Source: Meridianimarinicoccus marinus (lineage in GTDB: Bacteria; Pseudomonadota; Alphaproteobacteria; Rhodobacterales; Rhodobacteraceae). Taken from it: 64,000 nucleotides of DNA. The translations under genes were made by a program, and so were the position numbers. The notes below the pieces were generated by a model. It ran no database searches, was not told the origin of the DNA, and saw only the letters and a program-made list of their open reading frames with translations. Shown here in pieces: positions 42,903-51,678 of this stretch (positions are counted from its first letter, which is position 1; every line of letters starts with the position of its first letter). The stretch covers positions 62,001 through 126,000 of the forward strand of contig NZ_JBFBVU010000001.1 of the NCBI RefSeq assembly GCF_040689105.1, given 5' to 3'.

Positions 42903-43663
42903 CCGCTGACCACCACGCCGGCGTCCACCGCCATGCATTGTCCGGTCATCGCACGGCTGGCCGAGGAGGCCAGGAAAAGCACGGGCTCTATCATGTCTTG
43001 AGGCTCCAGTGGGTGTGGCAGGCACTGCCGTTTCAGATGTGCTGCGACGCTGGCTTCATCGGCCCACATCTCCAGCTGTTTCTCGGTAAAGACCCAGCCC
43101 GGCGCCAGCGCATTGACCCGCACGCCCTGCGGGCCGAATTCGCGGGCCAGCGACCGCGTCATCGCGGTGATCGCGCCATTGGCGGTGGCATAGCCCACAA
43201 AGCCTGCGGCCCCCATCATGTAGCTGGTCGAGGACATGTTCACGATGGCTCCGCCGCCCGCGGCAATCATCCCCGGCAGCACATGCTGGCAGGCGAAGAA
43301 ATAGGATTTCAGGTTGATGGCCTGGGTCCGGTCCCAGAAGGCTTCGTCCACTTCCAGCGCCTTGTGGCGCAGGTCGTTGGCGGCGTTGTTGACCAGCACC
43401 GTGATCGGGCCGTTTTCGGCTGCGGCCCTGTCCATGCAGGTCTTCAGGCGCGCGGTATCGGTGACGTCGCAGGCGGCGAAGCCGGGGCGGATGCCGTGCT
43501 TGGCTTCCATCGCGGCGCAGAAGTCCGAGGCGTCCGAACGTTGTACGAAGAACACCCTGGCGCCCTGCGCCAGAAAGCCGTCGGTCAGCGCCGCGCCGAT
43601 GCCCGAGCCACCGCCGGTCAGGAACACCGAGGCGCCGCGAATGTCGTCGAATGTCGTGCTCAT
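42899..43663 (-). CDS. SDR-family protein with a substituted catalytic lysine
   Basis: A 254-residue Rossmann-fold protein with GGGSGIG (nucleotide site), NNAAN and SSTSY. The usual active site YxxxK reads YATAN here: the lysine codon is AAT (Asn), while the serine 13 residues before the tyrosine is kept. Context (dgoK, dgoA, galM) would fit a sugar dehydrogenase making the aldonolactone, but loss of the lysine may change or abolish activity. ATG at 43663 is preferred to an upstream in-frame ATG at 43696. Confidence 0.8.
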   Translation of the reverse strand: MSTTFDDIRGASVFLTGGGSGIGAALTDGFLAQGARVFFVQRSDASDFCAAMEAKHGIRPGFAACDVTDTARLKTCMDRAAAENGPITVLVNNAANDLRHKALEVDEAFWDRTQAINLKSYFFACQHVLPGMIAAGGGAIVNMSSTSYMMGAAGFVGYATANGAITAMTRSLAREFGPQGVRVNALAPGWVFTEKQLEMWADEASVAAHLKRQCLPHPLEPQDMIEPVLFLASSASRAMTGQCMAVDAGVVVSG

Positions 43664-43804
43664 GCGATCCCGGCCCTGATCATGTCGCATCCCCATTGCC
43701 GCGGGCCAAATGCGCGGTCCGGACAGGGAAATGCGGTTTCAGGTCGTACATAGGGATGTGATAGAGGCCCGAACCCGGTACGTCCAGCCGCCGAGGCGGG
43801 TTTT

Positions 43805-43818
43805 TGTTAGCGCTAGTA
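43805..43818. promoter_or_regulatory. possible LacI-type operator upstream of the galactonate operon
   Basis: TGTTAGCGCTAGTA contains the perfect palindrome TAGCGCTA with its centre at GC, the style of LacI/GalR-family operators. It lies about 142 nt upstream of the SDR start. On the minus strand a loose TTGTCA, 16 nt and TAACAA overlaps it. No regulator gene is adjacent. Confidence 0.35.
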
Positions 43819-43861
43819 TCCAGCGTGACAATCAGGATGGCTTGCAGGGGCGATGTCGCGG

Positions 43862-44224
43862 TCAACCGCTGCTGGTTCGCGGCGGCAGGTCCTTCTGCAC
43901 GCGCTTGGACAGGCGGGCGCGGATCAGGTCGTAGGACAGGGTGATCCGGTGGCGCAACTCGTCCGGCGGGCAGTCCTCGGGCAGGCGCACCCAGCTTTTG
44001 TGGAAATAGGGCGCACGCGTCCCGACGCCCGCTTCGATCAGCATGGCGGCGGTTTCAACATCGGCGCATTTTACCGAAACGCCGGGGTCGACCGCACCTA
44101 GGCAGGCGAACATCTTGTCCCCGACTTTCCACGCGTCGTGACCTCCGCCCCAGGGATCCGAGCATTCCGCGCCCGGAAATCCGGCGCAAATGGCATTGAC
44201 GGTTTGGCGAAAGCTGTCGGTCAT
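43862..44224 (-). CDS. YjbR/MmcQ family protein
   Basis: A 120-residue protein with the DNA-binding-like YjbR fold pattern: NAICAGFPGAECSDPWGGG, KMFACLG, then PYFHKSWVRLPED and HRITLSYDLI. The family's cellular role is not established. It is separated by 71 nt from the SnoaL gene upstream on the same strand. Confidence 0.8.
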   Translation of the reverse strand: MTDSFRQTVNAICAGFPGAECSDPWGGGHDAWKVGDKMFACLGAVDPGVSVKCADVETAAMLIEAGVGTRAPYFHKSWVRLPEDCPPDELRHRITLSYDLIRARLSKRVQKDLPPRTSSG

Positions 44225-44295
44225 GGCGCGTCCACAATGATGATACCAGCGTTTCACAGCACGGACACGAACGCAAACCGCCGCCCCTGACCGGG

Positions 44296-45300
44296 TCAGC
44301 CGGTTTCCCGGGCCTCGGGGCGCGGGGCCAGAAGCTGGGTCCAGATCGCAATGTCGTCGATCAGCGTCCATTCGCGCCGCACCCCGTCTGGCCCGAATTC
44401 CACCTGCGTCAGCCCCATGACATAGGCATAGGCACCGCTGGGCGCGCCGAAGCGTCCGAACCCGTCGTGACGCCCATAGAGCGACCATCGCACCGCCGCC
44501 GTGGCCGCACCCCGGGCCGGGGCATGGCCCATGCGGTGATCGATGCGGAAACTGGCCGATGGAAAGGCGCTGCGCAACCCGGTCCAGAAGCCTTCGACGT
44601 TGTCCCGGCCAATCGCCGGGCGTCCGCCGGGATAAGTGGCGTCGCAGCCCTCGGCATAGTGGTCGGAGATGCAGGACATCTCTCCGCCCAGCACCCGGTC
44701 CAGGATTTCGGCCAGCCCGTCCGCCTCTGGCCCGGCAGGGCCGCGGTCGCCATAGGCGGGTTCCGGGTCGGTTTCCGGGGTCAGGGGCGCGGGCAGGCCG
44801 GCGGGGGCTGCCAGCAGCTGCGCCTCTAGCCAGCCGCGCGGATCGCCCGCCCCGATCTGGCGCAACAGGGCCGCGGTGTCGCGGATCATCCAGGCATCGC
44901 GGATCCCGTCTTCGGTCTGCCAGCATTCGGCCAGCACCCGCATCTGCACCGGCCTGCCCGTGGCGGCACCCCAGACACCGGCACCACCATGGCTGGCCTG
45001 AAGAGTGGCGCGCGTGGCCACGGCCCTGCCGCCGGATTCGGCACCGGGGCCGGCACGGGTATCGACAGAAATCGCGTCCTCGCCCAGAACCGCGCAGCCG
45101 GTCAGCGTCGCCCGCAGCGCCATGGCATCGGCCATCACCGCCTGCGGACCGCGCAGCACCCGGTCGGGCAGGCGGATCACGGAGTGGGGGTGGAAGGCTG
45201 CATCCGCCAGGGTCACATCGGTGCGGCTGGCATAGGCCGACAGCCAAGCGAAAGGCGGTGGGGCAGCGGGGCGGGTCAGGCGGGCAACAGGTGCAGACAT
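44296..45300 (-). CDS. tandem SnoaL-like (NTF2-fold) protein
   Basis: A 334-residue protein that appears to hold two NTF2/SnoaL-like domains (about 15-165 and 190-325). The second has LDRVLGGEMSCISDHYAEGC, GRDNVEGFWTGLRSAFP and a C-terminal EWTLIDDIAIWTQLL typical of ester-cyclase-like SnoaL proteins. Catalysis cannot be inferred. ATG at 45300 is chosen; another ATG 15 codons upstream (45345) is possible. The chemical role is unknown. Confidence 0.65.
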   Translation of the reverse strand: MSAPVARLTRPAAPPPFAWLSAYASRTDVTLADAAFHPHSVIRLPDRVLRGPQAVMADAMALRATLTGCAVLGEDAISVDTRAGPGAESGGRAVATRATLQASHGGAGVWGAATGRPVQMRVLAECWQTEDGIRDAWMIRDTAALLRQIGAGDPRGWLEAQLLAAPAGLPAPLTPETDPEPAYGDRGPAGPEADGLAEILDRVLGGEMSCISDHYAEGCDATYPGGRPAIGRDNVEGFWTGLRSAFPSASFRIDHRMGHAPARGAATAAVRWSLYGRHDGFGRFGAPSGAYAYVMGLTQVEFGPDGVRREWTLIDDIAIWTQLLAPRPEARETG

Positions 45301-45392
45301 GGGGAACAACAGGCTCGCATCAGGACAGGAAAAATCAGCACGCATTTGAACTAAACGCCGCGAGGTTAATGTTCCCTGAAACCCGGTGGCCT

Positions 45393-45950
45393 TCAGGGGG
45401 CGATCCACTGTCCTTCCCAGCCGTCGCGGTCGCGCCAGCGGGCACGGGCATGAAGGTCGCGCCCCAGGTGCAGGGCGTCGATGCTGGTCACCTGGCAGCG
45501 CAGGACGGCGAACCGGTCGGGCCCGGCGGGCGGGCGCAGGCGCTCGGGCGCGGGCAGGGGCGTTCCCGAGGCAGCGGCACCACCGTAGACCCGCCGCACC
45601 TGGGGCGGAAGGCGGGTCCAGACCCGCGTGACCTCGGCGCCCGCGGCGACGGTGACCTGACAACTCAGGCGCACCTGAAGCTGATCGGACGGATCCCACA
45701 ACAGCAGCGTCGCGCGAGGATCGGTGCGGATCTCGGCCACCTTCGCGGACCTGAGGTCTGTGTGAACCTCCAGAACGCGCGCGGGCGCATCGACCGCCCG
45801 AAGCACCACCATGCGCGCGGCGGCCCCCTCCGCTGATGTCGTGGCCAGCGCCAAAAGCCGGGCCGGGGTATCGCGGGCCGACGGCCCGTCTTCCAGCTTT
45901 TGCCAGAACCAACGGTGAAAGGCGTCGAGGTCGGTCCAAGGGTCACTCAT
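45393..45950 (-). CDS. pyridoxamine 5'-phosphate oxidase-fold protein
   Basis: A 185-residue split-barrel protein: RLLALATTSAEGAAARMVVLR resembles the flavin-site start of PNPOx-like proteins, and ATLLLWDPSDQLQVRLS continues the barrel. It lacks the full PdxH C-terminal signature, so it is better called PNPOx-like. Its ATG overlaps the end of the lipocalin gene by 8 nt, making it the last gene of the ABC exporter operon. Confidence 0.75.
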   Translation of the reverse strand: MSDPWTDLDAFHRWFWQKLEDGPSARDTPARLLALATTSAEGAAARMVVLRAVDAPARVLEVHTDLRSAKVAEIRTDPRATLLLWDPSDQLQVRLSCQVTVAAGAEVTRVWTRLPPQVRRVYGGAAASGTPLPAPERLRPPAGPDRFAVLRCQVTSIDALHLGRDLHARARWRDRDGWEGQWIAP

Positions 45951-47040
45951 AGCCGGTCATCTCAAGATAGCCCTGTCCGGAGTGGCTGCCGCGCACCGTC
46001 ACCGGCCCCTCCCAATAGGGCACATTGGTGTCCATCCAGCTTTGCGGGTTCAGTGGCGCGGTGTGCAGGTCATAGCCCTTGTCCGGCCACTGGATGCGCC
46101 AGCGCACCGGGATCTCGCGCCCGGCGACCTGCGCCGTGCCCTCGGGGGTCAGCGTGATCGCCCCGTCGGGGATGTGCCGCGCCGTGCCGTCGGGCAGGAT
46201 GTGCGTGGCGGGCACGAAATCCGCCGCGTCGGCATCGCGCAGGCGGTAGACCATCAGCTTGCTGCCATCCTCCAGATGCAGCGAGAACCAGTCCCAGCCG
46301 GTTTGTGACGGCGCCAGAGGCTGCGAGGACCATTCCCGATCCAGCCAGGCGGTGCCGGTCACGTTGACGGGGCCCTCGGGCAGATCGAGGGTGCCGGTGA
46401 CGCGGTAATGTGGCTGCGAGTAATAATAGCTCGCCTGTCCACGCGGCGATTTGACGGAGAATCCACCCTCGCCATGGGGCACCAGCGGACCTTCGGCGGT
46501 CAGCGCCAGGTCATAGGCGAAGGCCTCGCCGCGTGCCTGCATCTGCAGGCTGTCCAGCGCATCTGCGCTGTCGTCCGCGCCGGTCATGGCCCAGTCGTTG
46601 ATCCAGGCGTGAAACGGCCGGGCGGTGACCCCGGCCTGGCCGATCCCGCCGCGTGCGAATCGTTGGGCGGTGAAGTGGCGGTCGGCCTCGGTCAGACCGG
46701 CGTGCGCGAACCAGATCTGCGAGGACGACCAGCCTTCCCCCGGATCCGGCGACAGGGAGGCGCGAAACAGCGTCCATTGCGCCCCGATGGCCCGGCCCCC
46801 GGCGTCCTCGAGATTGGCCGTCACGTACCACCATTCGATGCGAAAGCCGGGATGGGCGCCATGGTCGCGCGGGAAGGAGAGGGCCACGCCGGGGGCGGGC
46901 AGAAGGAAGCCGTCGGCGTCACTGCCCATGCCGGCGAACCCCTGCGCGGCGGCGGGCAGAGGGGCGAAGGGGACGAGGGTCAGACATGCACAAAGGAACG
47001 CGCGGATGGCGCGCGGTGTGACAGTGAGTATTTCTGACAA
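45943..47040 (-). CDS. AttH/CrtC-like lipocalin-fold protein
   Basis: A 365-residue exported protein: signal peptide ending PLPAAAQ, then a double lipocalin-like domain of the AttH/hydroxyneurosporene-synthase family, with GFRIEWWYVTANLED, GTAWLDREWSSQPL and GWDWFSLHLEDG. TTG at 47040 is my start, lying inside a dispersed element; GTG at 47142, 8 nt after a good Shine-Dalgarno (AAGGGA), overlaps the permease gene and would give a 34-residue longer, unnatural leader. In such operons it probably handles a hydrophobic substrate with the ABC transporter. Confidence 0.75.
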   Translation of the reverse strand: MSEILTVTPRAIRAFLCACLTLVPFAPLPAAAQGFAGMGSDADGFLLPAPGVALSFPRDHGAHPGFRIEWWYVTANLEDAGGRAIGAQWTLFRASLSPDPGEGWSSSQIWFAHAGLTEADRHFTAQRFARGGIGQAGVTARPFHAWINDWAMTGADDSADALDSLQMQARGEAFAYDLALTAEGPLVPHGEGGFSVKSPRGQASYYYSQPHYRVTGTLDLPEGPVNVTGTAWLDREWSSQPLAPSQTGWDWFSLHLEDGSKLMVYRLRDADAADFVPATHILPDGTARHIPDGAITLTPEGTAQVAGREIPVRWRIQWPDKGYDLHTAPLNPQSWMDTNVPYWEGPVTVRGSHSGQGYLEMTGYE

Positions 47041-47047
47041 GAAAAAG
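47025..47047 (+). repeat. dispersed intergenic element, copy C
   Basis: TGAGTATTTCTGACAAGAAAAAG matches the core of copies A and B with one T-to-C change in the T-run. It lies between the permease end and the lipocalin ORF and overlaps the likely TTG start of the lipocalin on the minus strand. Confidence 0.6.
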
Positions 47048-47131
47048 TGAAAGCCCGTGCCGAAGGGAGGGCGGCACGGCGGCCGGTGGCGGGCGGCTCG
47101 GGGTCCGGTGGCTGTGCGTATGTGCGGCCGG

Positions 47132-49549
47132 TCAGCGGTCACTGAAAAATCCCTTCATGAGGTCCGCCGGCGGTTGGGTGGCGAGCCGCCGGGCCGGGTA
47201 GGCGGCGGCTGCGATGGCGGCGAGGATGGCCAGCGCCGTCAGCCTGGCCCAGTCGCCGGGAAAGATCGTCATGGGCAGGCGCCAGCCGAAGGCGCCGACG
47301 TTGACCACGGCCAGCAGCACCCAGGCCAGGCACAGCCCGACCGGGATCGCGAGGACGGCGGTCATGGTGGCGAGCAGGGCGCTGCGCAACAGCTCCAGCG
47401 CGCCGATGTGCCGGCGTTGCAGGCCAAGGGCCCAGACCGGTGCGACCTGCGGCAGGCGCAGTGCCGACAGGGTCAGAAGGCTGGTCAGCATGGCCAGCGC
47501 GGCCACGCCGAGCGTGAGCAGGTTCAGGGCGCGGGTGATCGCGAAGGTGCGTTCGAAGACCGCGTGGCCGGAGGTCGTGAGCGCGGATTGGTCAAGGATC
47601 TGCGCCGCCGGAAGATCGAATTCGCTGCGTAGGCGGGCCGAGAAGGCCGGCACGTCTTCGGGGGGCATCCGCAGTGCGAAGCGGATGACCGGCACCTCGG
47701 GAAACTGGCGTTGGAACGCGGACAGCCCGATCAGCGCCTCGGCAGACGGGTTGCCGTAGTCGGGATAGATCCCCAGCACCGTGTAGGGCGTGCCCGCGAT
47801 CCGCACCACGTCGCCCAGGGCCACCTGCTGCCGGTAGTGCAATTGCTCGTTGATGAAGGCGCCGGTGCCTGCCGCGAGACCCTCCCAGGCCTCGGGTGTG
47901 GTGTCGAGCAGGGGCCAGTTCTGACGCCATGTGTGCGCGGAGCCAAGGGCCTGCACGGCGCCGGGACGGTCGTTGATCCTTGTGTCGTGGAACACCCGCG
48001 GCAGGACCTCTTGCGCGGCGCTGTCCAGCACCGGGCGCAGGCGCGCGGCCATCTCGGGCGTGCCGGTGTTGACATAGACTTCGGCCACCAGCCGCTGGTT
48101 CAGCCAGTCGGTGAAGGCCAGCCGGAAGCTGCCAACCATGGTCGAGACGCCGATGTTGGCCGCCAGCGCCAGCAGCAGGGCCATCAGGGCCAGCGACAGG
48201 CCCGGCAGTTGCTGGCGGCTGTCGGCCCAGAACCATTGCGCCAGCGGCCGGCGGGCGGCACTGCCCGCGCGGGCCAGCGCTGTGGCAAGCAGCGGGGGCA
48301 GCAGAAAGGCGGCCCCCAACAGCAGTGCGCCCAGCAGCGCGAAGCCGGTTGCAAGCCCGCCGCCAAACGCTGCCAGCCCGCCAGCCACGGCGATGAGGCC
48401 CGCAGCCAGCACGGCCTGCCGCCGCAGGGCGCGGGTCGACGCCAGCCGCCAGGCGCGGGGCTGGGCACTGGTCAGGATCGGCAGGCGCAACAGGCGCGTC
48501 AGGCTTTGGGTGGCGGCGATGGCGGTGCCCAGCCCGGCCATGGCGAACCCGGCGGCGATCCAGCCCGGCCGCAGGCTGAGCGTGCCGCTGGCGGGCGCGC
48601 CGTAAAGCCCCCGCAGGGTGGCCGCCACATCCGGCAGCAAAGCGGCGGCGATCAGGTAGCCCAGGATCACCCCGAGGGATCCGGCGACCACGGCAAACAG
48701 CGTCAGTTCGGCGGCCATCAGAACGATCAGGGTGCGCGCGGACAGCCCCAGCGCACGCAGGGTGCGCACCATGGGGCGCCGCTGCTCAAAGGCCAGACCG
48801 ACGGCGCCATGGGCGATGAACAGGCCCACGGTGAAGCTGAGCAATCCGAAGGCCGTCAGGTTCAGGTGGAAGGCGCCGGTCAGCCCGGCGATTTCGGCAC
48901 GGCGGTCGGGCTGACTGCGGGTCAGCTGTGGCGCCAGATCGGTCAGCGGCGGCAGATGAGCGGGCGGGGCGGTGACCTCGACCATACGCGACAGGGTGTC
49001 GGGCTGATCCAGTAGGCGAGCCACGGTGCCGATGTCGCCCACCAGAAGACCGGGGGCGAGGTCGGACGCGGGCAACAGCGCTTGCGCGACGGTCTGATCC
49101 AGACGGGCCAGCGTCTCGGGCGCGCCGAAGAACTGGCCGGGCGGGCCGATGAAGGCGGCCAGACCCTCGGTGCCGTCGGTGTTCTGGGCGTCGGCCTCTG
49201 GCAGGACCGTGGCGGAGAGCGGATCGAGGCCCAGAAGCGTCACCGTCTGGCCGCCGATCCGGGCCGTGCCTTCGATCACCGGGGCCAGCGGATAGCCCGC
49301 CCTGCGCAGCGTCACATAGGTGTCCAGGCGCACCGGTGCCCCATCGCTGCGGGTCCAGACCGGGCGGTCCTGCTGGCCCAGCATCGCGGCGGCGCGGTCA
49401 TAGCTGGCGCGCGCCTCGGCATTGATCGCCTGCACCCCGGTCCAGAGCGCGGTGGCCAGCGCCAGACCCAGAAGCAGCGTCAGGGCTTGCCCCGGATGCC
49501 GCCGCCAATGCGACAGCAGCGCCAGCAAACCCGCCCGCCCGCCGGTCAT
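47132..49549 (-). CDS. FtsX-like ABC exporter permease (AttF/MacB-type)
   Basis: An 805-residue permease with an N-terminal helix (about 17-36), a periplasmic domain and two FtsX-type membrane blocks (about 240-345 and 690-790), making it a fused double permease. It resembles LolC/MacB-family exporters that move lipophilic or peptide substrates from the membrane. ATG at 49549 overlaps the ATPase stop by 4 nt. The substrate is unknown. Confidence 0.85.
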   Translation of the reverse strand: MTGGRAGLLALLSHWRRHPGQALTLLLGLALATALWTGVQAINAEARASYDRAAAMLGQQDRPVWTRSDGAPVRLDTYVTLRRAGYPLAPVIEGTARIGGQTVTLLGLDPLSATVLPEADAQNTDGTEGLAAFIGPPGQFFGAPETLARLDQTVAQALLPASDLAPGLLVGDIGTVARLLDQPDTLSRMVEVTAPPAHLPPLTDLAPQLTRSQPDRRAEIAGLTGAFHLNLTAFGLLSFTVGLFIAHGAVGLAFEQRRPMVRTLRALGLSARTLIVLMAAELTLFAVVAGSLGVILGYLIAAALLPDVAATLRGLYGAPASGTLSLRPGWIAAGFAMAGLGTAIAATQSLTRLLRLPILTSAQPRAWRLASTRALRRQAVLAAGLIAVAGGLAAFGGGLATGFALLGALLLGAAFLLPPLLATALARAGSAARRPLAQWFWADSRQQLPGLSLALMALLLALAANIGVSTMVGSFRLAFTDWLNQRLVAEVYVNTGTPEMAARLRPVLDSAAQEVLPRVFHDTRINDRPGAVQALGSAHTWRQNWPLLDTTPEAWEGLAAGTGAFINEQLHYRQQVALGDVVRIAGTPYTVLGIYPDYGNPSAEALIGLSAFQRQFPEVPVIRFALRMPPEDVPAFSARLRSEFDLPAAQILDQSALTTSGHAVFERTFAITRALNLLTLGVAALAMLTSLLTLSALRLPQVAPVWALGLQRRHIGALELLRSALLATMTAVLAIPVGLCLAWVLLAVVNVGAFGWRLPMTIFPGDWARLTALAILAAIAAAAYPARRLATQPPADLMKGFFSDR

Positions 49550-50202
49550 CCGATTGTCCCGTGGCTCAGGTGTGCGCGCCGGATCAGCCGCGCCGCCAGC
49601 GCCTGCGAATGGGTGACCATCAGCAGCGCGGCGCCGCTGTCGCGCGACAGGTCCAGAAACAGTTGCAGCACCGCCTCGCTGCTGTCCTCGTCCAGATTGC
49701 CGGTGGGTTCATCGGCGAGGATCAGCGCCGGGCGCGCCGCGAGGGTCCGGCCGATGGCGACGCGCTGTTGCTGGCCACCCGACAGTTGCTCGGGGTAGCG
49801 ATCCAGCAGCGGGGCCAGCCCCAGCCGCGCGGCGATCCGGTCCTGCCAGTCGCGGTCTTCGCGGCCCGCCAGACGGGCATGAAAGCTCAGGTTCTGGCCA
49901 CAGGTGAGTGAGGGGATCAGGTTGAACTGCTGGAACACCAGCCCCACCGTGTCGCGGCGCAGGGCGGCCAGGGCGCGGTCGCGCAGGGTGGTGATCTCGG
50001 TGCCATTGATCCGCACCTGCCCGGCATCGGGCCGGTCCAGCCCCGCGATCAGGGTCAGCAGGGTACTTTTCCCGCTGCCGCTTTCACCGGTCAGGGCCAG
50101 CGTCTCGCCCGTGTCCAGCGCCAGCGACACGCCGTCCAGCACGGTCACCGGGTCGGGATCGCCGGGGAAGGATTTGCGCAAGTCGCGGATGTCGAGAAGC
50201 AT
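49546..50202 (-). CDS. ABC exporter ATPase (LolD/MacB type)
   Basis: A 218-residue ATPase with Walker A GESGSGKST (40-48), signature LSGGQQQRVAIGR (about 138-150) and Walker B ILADEPTGNLD. It begins the four-gene operon ATPase-permease-lipocalin-PNPOx-like. The gene order with an AttH-like lipocalin matches AttEFGH-type systems of other bacteria, where the role is only partly understood. Confidence 0.9.
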   Translation of the reverse strand: MLLDIRDLRKSFPGDPDPVTVLDGVSLALDTGETLALTGESGSGKSTLLTLIAGLDRPDAGQVRINGTEITTLRDRALAALRRDTVGLVFQQFNLIPSLTCGQNLSFHARLAGREDRDWQDRIAARLGLAPLLDRYPEQLSGGQQQRVAIGRTLAARPALILADEPTGNLDEDSSEAVLQLFLDLSRDSGAALLMVTHSQALAARLIRRAHLSHGTIG

Positions 50203-50288
50203 GGCGGGGCAATGTCCTGCTAAAGCCGTCGTGGCACATGGAACCTAGCGCATTGGTGCGGCGCGGACAGGGGCCTCGGGGACGCGGG

Positions 50289-50984
50289 TCAGTGCTGGGC
50301 GCGCGCCACCAGCCGGGCGACCTCGGGTCCGATGGCCTCGACGATCACCCGGACGCCGTCGGCATTGGGATGCAGACGGTCCGCCTGCATGTAGCGCGCC
50401 ATGGCCTGTGGATCATCGGCCTGAAGCACCTTCAGCGGCGCCAGCATGTCGGGCACCAGAAGCGTATCGTACCGCATCGCCAGATCGGGATACATGCCAT
50501 CGAAGGCGGCCTTGTAGCCGGGGCCATAGTTGCCGGGGGCCTCCATTCCGATGATCAGGACCGGCAAGCCGCGGCTGCGCGCCTCGGACAAGATGCCCTC
50601 AAGATTTGTACGGCTGGCAATCGGATCGATGCCGCGCAGCAAATCGTTGCCGCCAAGTGCCACGATCAGCGCATCCACCTCCGAGGTCAGGGTCCAGCCG
50701 ATGCGGGCCAGCCCGCCGGCGGTGGTATCGCCCGATACCCCGGCGTTCTGAACTTCTGCCGCGACCCCGTTTTCGGCCAGCCAGTCCTGCAATTGCGGCA
50801 CCAGCCCATCCTCGACCGGCAGGCCGTACCCCTGGGTCAGGCTGTCGCCCAGGGCGGCCACCACGACCGGCTCTGCCGCCGCTGCCAAGGGGGCCAATGC
50901 AAGGGCAAGCGCGCCCAAGAACTTGCGTCCACGGCTGCGCGCGCCATATGCCAAGAGACGACCCTTGCCCCGGAGCCGCCCCAT
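50289..50984 (-). CDS. tesA: GDSL esterase/lysophospholipase (TesA-like)
   Basis: A 231-residue periplasmic hydrolase: signal peptide (about 19-38) followed by VVAALGDSLTQGYG with the catalytic serine, ALGGNDLLRGI and a C-terminal DRLHPNADG holding the Asp-His pair. ATG at 50984 overlaps the divergent ABC gene's ATG; TTG at 50954 would give a cleaner signal peptide. Divergent tesA and ybbA is also the E. coli arrangement. Confidence 0.88.
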   Translation of the reverse strand: MGRLRGKGRLLAYGARSRGRKFLGALALALAPLAAAAEPVVVAALGDSLTQGYGLPVEDGLVPQLQDWLAENGVAAEVQNAGVSGDTTAGGLARIGWTLTSEVDALIVALGGNDLLRGIDPIASRTNLEGILSEARSRGLPVLIIGMEAPGNYGPGYKAAFDGMYPDLAMRYDTLLVPDMLAPLKVLQADDPQAMARYMQADRLHPNADGVRVIVEAIGPEVARLVARAQH

Positions 50985-51678
50985 GACCGAACCCGTCCTG
51001 TCGCTGCGCGACGCCAAACTGACCCTGCAGGGCAACGCGGGGCCGGTAGATATCCTGCGCGGCATCACCCTGAAGGTGGCGCGGGGGGAAACACTGGGGT
51101 TGGTGGGGCCGTCGGGATCTGGCAAGTCGTCGCTCCTCATGCTCATGGGCGGGCTGGAAAGCGCCACCGGCGGATCGGTTCAGGCACTGGGTCAGGATCT
51201 GACGGCGCTGAACGAGGACCAGCTGGCCCGCTTCCGCAGGGGTCATATGGGGGTGGTGTTCCAATCCTTCCACCTGATCCCTACCATGACCGCGCTGGAA
51301 AATGTTGCAACACCGCTGGAACTGGCTGGCCACAAGGATGCCTTCGAGCGCGCTGCGGCCGAGTTGGAGGCCGTCGGGCTGGGCGCCCGCATGGATCACT
51401 ATCCCGCGCAAATGTCGGGGGGTGAGCAGCAGCGCGTGGCCCTGGCTCGCGCCGCCGCCCCGCGTCCCGAAATTCTGCTGGCGGATGAGCCCACGGGCAA
51501 TCTGGACGGCACCAACGGCGCGGCGATCATGGACTTGCTGTTCGGCCTGCGCGACCGCCACGGCGCGACGCTGGTTCTGGTCACCCATGCGCCGGAGCTG
51601 GCCGGTCGCTGCGACCGCGTTGTGCATTTGCGCGATGGCCGCATCGAAAGCGAAGATGCGTTGAGGGCCGCAGAATGA
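50983..51678 (+). CDS. ybbA: YbbA-like ABC exporter ATPase
   Basis: A 231-residue ATPase with Walker A GPSGSGKSS (44-52), signature MSGGEQQRVALAR (about 146-158) and Walker B ILLADEPTGNLD. ATG at 50983 interlocks with the esterase start. Its stop overlaps the permease gene (ATGA). The pair matches the E. coli ybbA-ybbP unit, whose transported substrate is unknown. Confidence 0.92.
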   Translation: MTEPVLSLRDAKLTLQGNAGPVDILRGITLKVARGETLGLVGPSGSGKSSLLMLMGGLESATGGSVQALGQDLTALNEDQLARFRRGHMGVVFQSFHLIPTMTALENVATPLELAGHKDAFERAAAELEAVGLGARMDHYPAQMSGGEQQRVALARAAAPRPEILLADEPTGNLDGTNGAAIMDLLFGLRDRHGATLVLVTHAPELAGRCDRVVHLRDGRIESEDALRAAE

